Assembly: GCA_964524965.1 (NCBI GenBank)
Contig: CAZGDY010000027.1
Location: 1 to 16,456 of the forward strand
DNA from: Kmv34 sp964524965
GTDB lineage: Bacteria > Aerophobota > Aerophobia > Aerophobales > B3-G15
DNA length: 16,456 nucleotides
Direction: 5' to 3'
The translations under genes and the position numbers were made by a program. Shown here piece by piece: positions 15,475-16,456 of this stretch (positions are counted from its first letter, which is position 1; each line of letters opens with the position of its first letter). A model generated the notes under the pieces. The model made no database searches, was not told the origin of the DNA, and was given only the letters and a program-made list of their open reading frames with translations.

Positions 15475-15618
15475 TTACGCGATGCTAAGCCAGAGGAGAA
15501 TCCCTTTTGTGAAAATAGAGCAAATCACGAAAATCGTTTGAATGCTTACTGCCACTAATCCAGGAACCAAACTGACTATAAATGTTACCAGAGAATAAAT
15601 GCTATATCCCTTCTCCAA
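15475..15618 (-). CDS. possible 47-residue membrane microprotein or remnant
   Basis: A minus-strand frame with TTG start at 15618, preceded by AGGAG four bases upstream, encodes a highly hydrophobic peptide: LEKGYSIYSLVTFIVSLVPG, then GLVAVSIQTIFVICSIF, ending ILLWLSIA. Two short membrane helices are possible. There is no recognised family, and the spacing and start codon are not ideal; it could equally be the 3' scrap of a larger membrane-protein gene. Confidence 0.25.
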   Translation of the reverse strand: MEKGYSIYSLVTFIVSLVPGLVAVSIQTIFVICSIFTKGILLWLSIA

Positions 15619-15760
15619 TAAACTCCTAGTAAGAAATTATCAAAGACGTGCTTTTCGGACCTTCCACCATTAGCTATACTAATTTCTCAGCTAAAGTCAA
15701 GAAAAGAAATCTTAAGGCAGAGAAGTTGATTCCGAAAACTCTTGATGAGAGTGAGCGTAG

Positions 15761-15810
15761 TGGTAGACCCAGAAGGACTCGAACCTCCGACTTCCGGATT
15801 ATGAGTCCAA
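15761..15810 (-). tRNA. 3' half of a CAU-anticodon tRNA (partial; candidate attachment-site scar)
   Basis: On the minus strand the sequence gives an anticodon stem TTGGA/TCCGG with loop CTCATAA (anticodon CAU), a 5-nt variable loop, a T stem GGAGG/CCTTC with loop TTCGAGT, the 3' acceptor strand TGGGTCT, discriminator A and an encoded CCA. The D arm and the 5' acceptor strand (AGACCCA or similar) are missing upstream, where AT-rich sequence begins at once. It is therefore a tRNA fragment, not a working gene. Integrating elements that use tRNA genes leave exactly such 3' halves. Confidence 0.75.
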
Positions 15811-16194
15811 ACTCGCAAGATCGCAAAAAACAAGACTAAGTAAGCGTTTACAAAACCACAGCTGATTATAGCTATTTTTCTCTCCTCATTAATTTGTAGC
15901 AATTCGTACCTTTTGTAAACACCATTTGAACACTAAGAATCTCACCGTAGCTACCTCAAAAATAATTGTTCTTAAGGTATGAGGAGAGGGGAGCAATGCC
16001 CAAATCATGATGAAGTAATGTCTAAAACCTCGCATACTATAAACATATTTTCAAAATTCTGGAGGGATAATTAACTAAGGAATCTATCGATAAATAAATC
16101 TAAACACTTGTTAATCTGGGTTTGCAAGGAGGTTTACTGACTCTCCTGTTATTCCTATTTCATTGGTACGCTATTACAGCCAACATCGGGACTT

Positions 16195-16345
16195 AACGAG
16201 GTTTTACAGCGAAGGAGCAAAACTTGGGTCGAGAGTTGATAAGGCTCGATCCGTTCAATCCCTGTCAAAACCCCGAGTCGAAGGCAGCAATGGAACGTGG
16301 TTGAACACCTCAGCTCAAAGCGAGGAACTGAGAGGTTGAGTCCCT
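16195..16345. ncRNA. GC-richer segment with several hairpins, possible structured RNA of unknown identity
   Basis: Within an AT-rich surrounding, several stems are visible: GTTTT (16201) with AAAAC (16219); GGGTCGAG (16226-16233) with CTCGATCC (16245-16252); and CTCAG plus CTC (16309-16316) with GAG and CTGAG (16322-16332). It does not match tRNA, tmRNA, SRP RNA, RNase P RNA or 6S RNA motifs I can recall. No convincing protein frame exists. The orientation is unknown. Confidence 0.3.
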
Positions 16346-16456
16346 GCTGTGTCAATTTTGCAAAGGCATCAAAAACAGTTTGCATTTCTTAGGGTTTGAT
16401 AATTTGTTGATTTTTCAGAACGGATTACAATTCTAAAAAAGGAGATATCTTTATTT

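Noticed and set aside
15687..15902. 71-codon minus-strand frame containing HNPEVGGSSPSGSTT
   Set aside because: That peptide is the well-known spurious translation of a tRNA T arm; it arises from the tRNA fragment.
16155..16385. 76-codon minus-strand frame at the right end
   Set aside because: No family features, no ribosome binding site, and it overlaps strong hairpins; unlikely to be coding.
16435..16456. AAAAAAGGAG near the right edge as the ribosome binding site of a gene starting outside the window
   Set aside because: Twelve bases after GGAG already pass without a start codon, so spacing would be poor; it cannot be judged without more sequence.
1..16456. CRISPR arrays, rRNA genes, intact integrases or phage genes
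   Set aside because: No regularly spaced repeats, rRNA signature segments, or integrase or phage structural motifs were seen on either strand.

Overview
The window reads as chromosomal DNA of an AT-rich anaerobic bacterium. Shine-Dalgarno sites are strong (AGGAGG/GGAG), promoters are sigma70-like, and several families are typical of strict anaerobes: a LarA nickel-pincer racemase homologue, an AcsE-like methyltetrahydrofolate methyltransferase, a URO-D-type corrinoid methyltransferase homologue, a DUF2148 Fe-S protein and a DUF1638 protein. Clostridia-like Firmicutes or a candidate phylum such as Atribacterota would fit, but no phylogenetic marker in the window settles the lineage.

Left part (1-6904): a probable hydroxy-acid catabolic locus. 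It begins with the 3' part of a larA-type gene running in from the left edge. A methyltetrahydrofolate:corrinoid methyltransferase-like gene follows on the minus strand. A five-gene plus-strand run comes next: URO-D-family methyltransferase homologue, UxaA/SuyB-type lyase large subunit, its SAF-domain small subunit, aconitase X large subunit and aconitase X small (swivel) subunit. A 2-hydroxy-acid racemase, two different two-subunit hydroxy-acid lyases and two methyl-transfer proteins together suggest anaerobic breakdown of a methylated or chiral hydroxy acid or sugar acid. The substrate cannot be read from the sequence. The aconitase X pair has unusual residues at conserved active-site positions.

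Middle part (6905-11939): a secreted DUF3298/DUF4163 protein, then convergent to it a small RRM RNA-binding protein with a long leader and a hairpin just upstream of its ribosome binding site. Next come a 29-bp perfect inverted-repeat element (MITE/REPIN-like), a wrecked IS1182-type transposase remnant, a two-gene phosphate-transport operon (DUF47 accessory protein plus PiT permease), and a DUF2148 Fe-S protein followed by a textbook terminator.

Right part (11940-16456): gene-poor and decayed. It contains about 570 bp without a gene (perhaps an IstB remnant), a frameshifted secreted S10 serine-carboxypeptidase-like gene on the minus strand, a DUF1638 gene on the minus strand, a perfect 18-bp inverted repeat, a possible membrane microprotein, the 3' half of a CAU-anticodon tRNA (a candidate attachment-site scar), and a relatively GC-rich segment with several hairpins of unknown identity. 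The dead transposase, inverted repeats, tRNA fragment and frameshifted gene together mark the stretch from about 8.6 kb to the right end as a mobile, decaying region.
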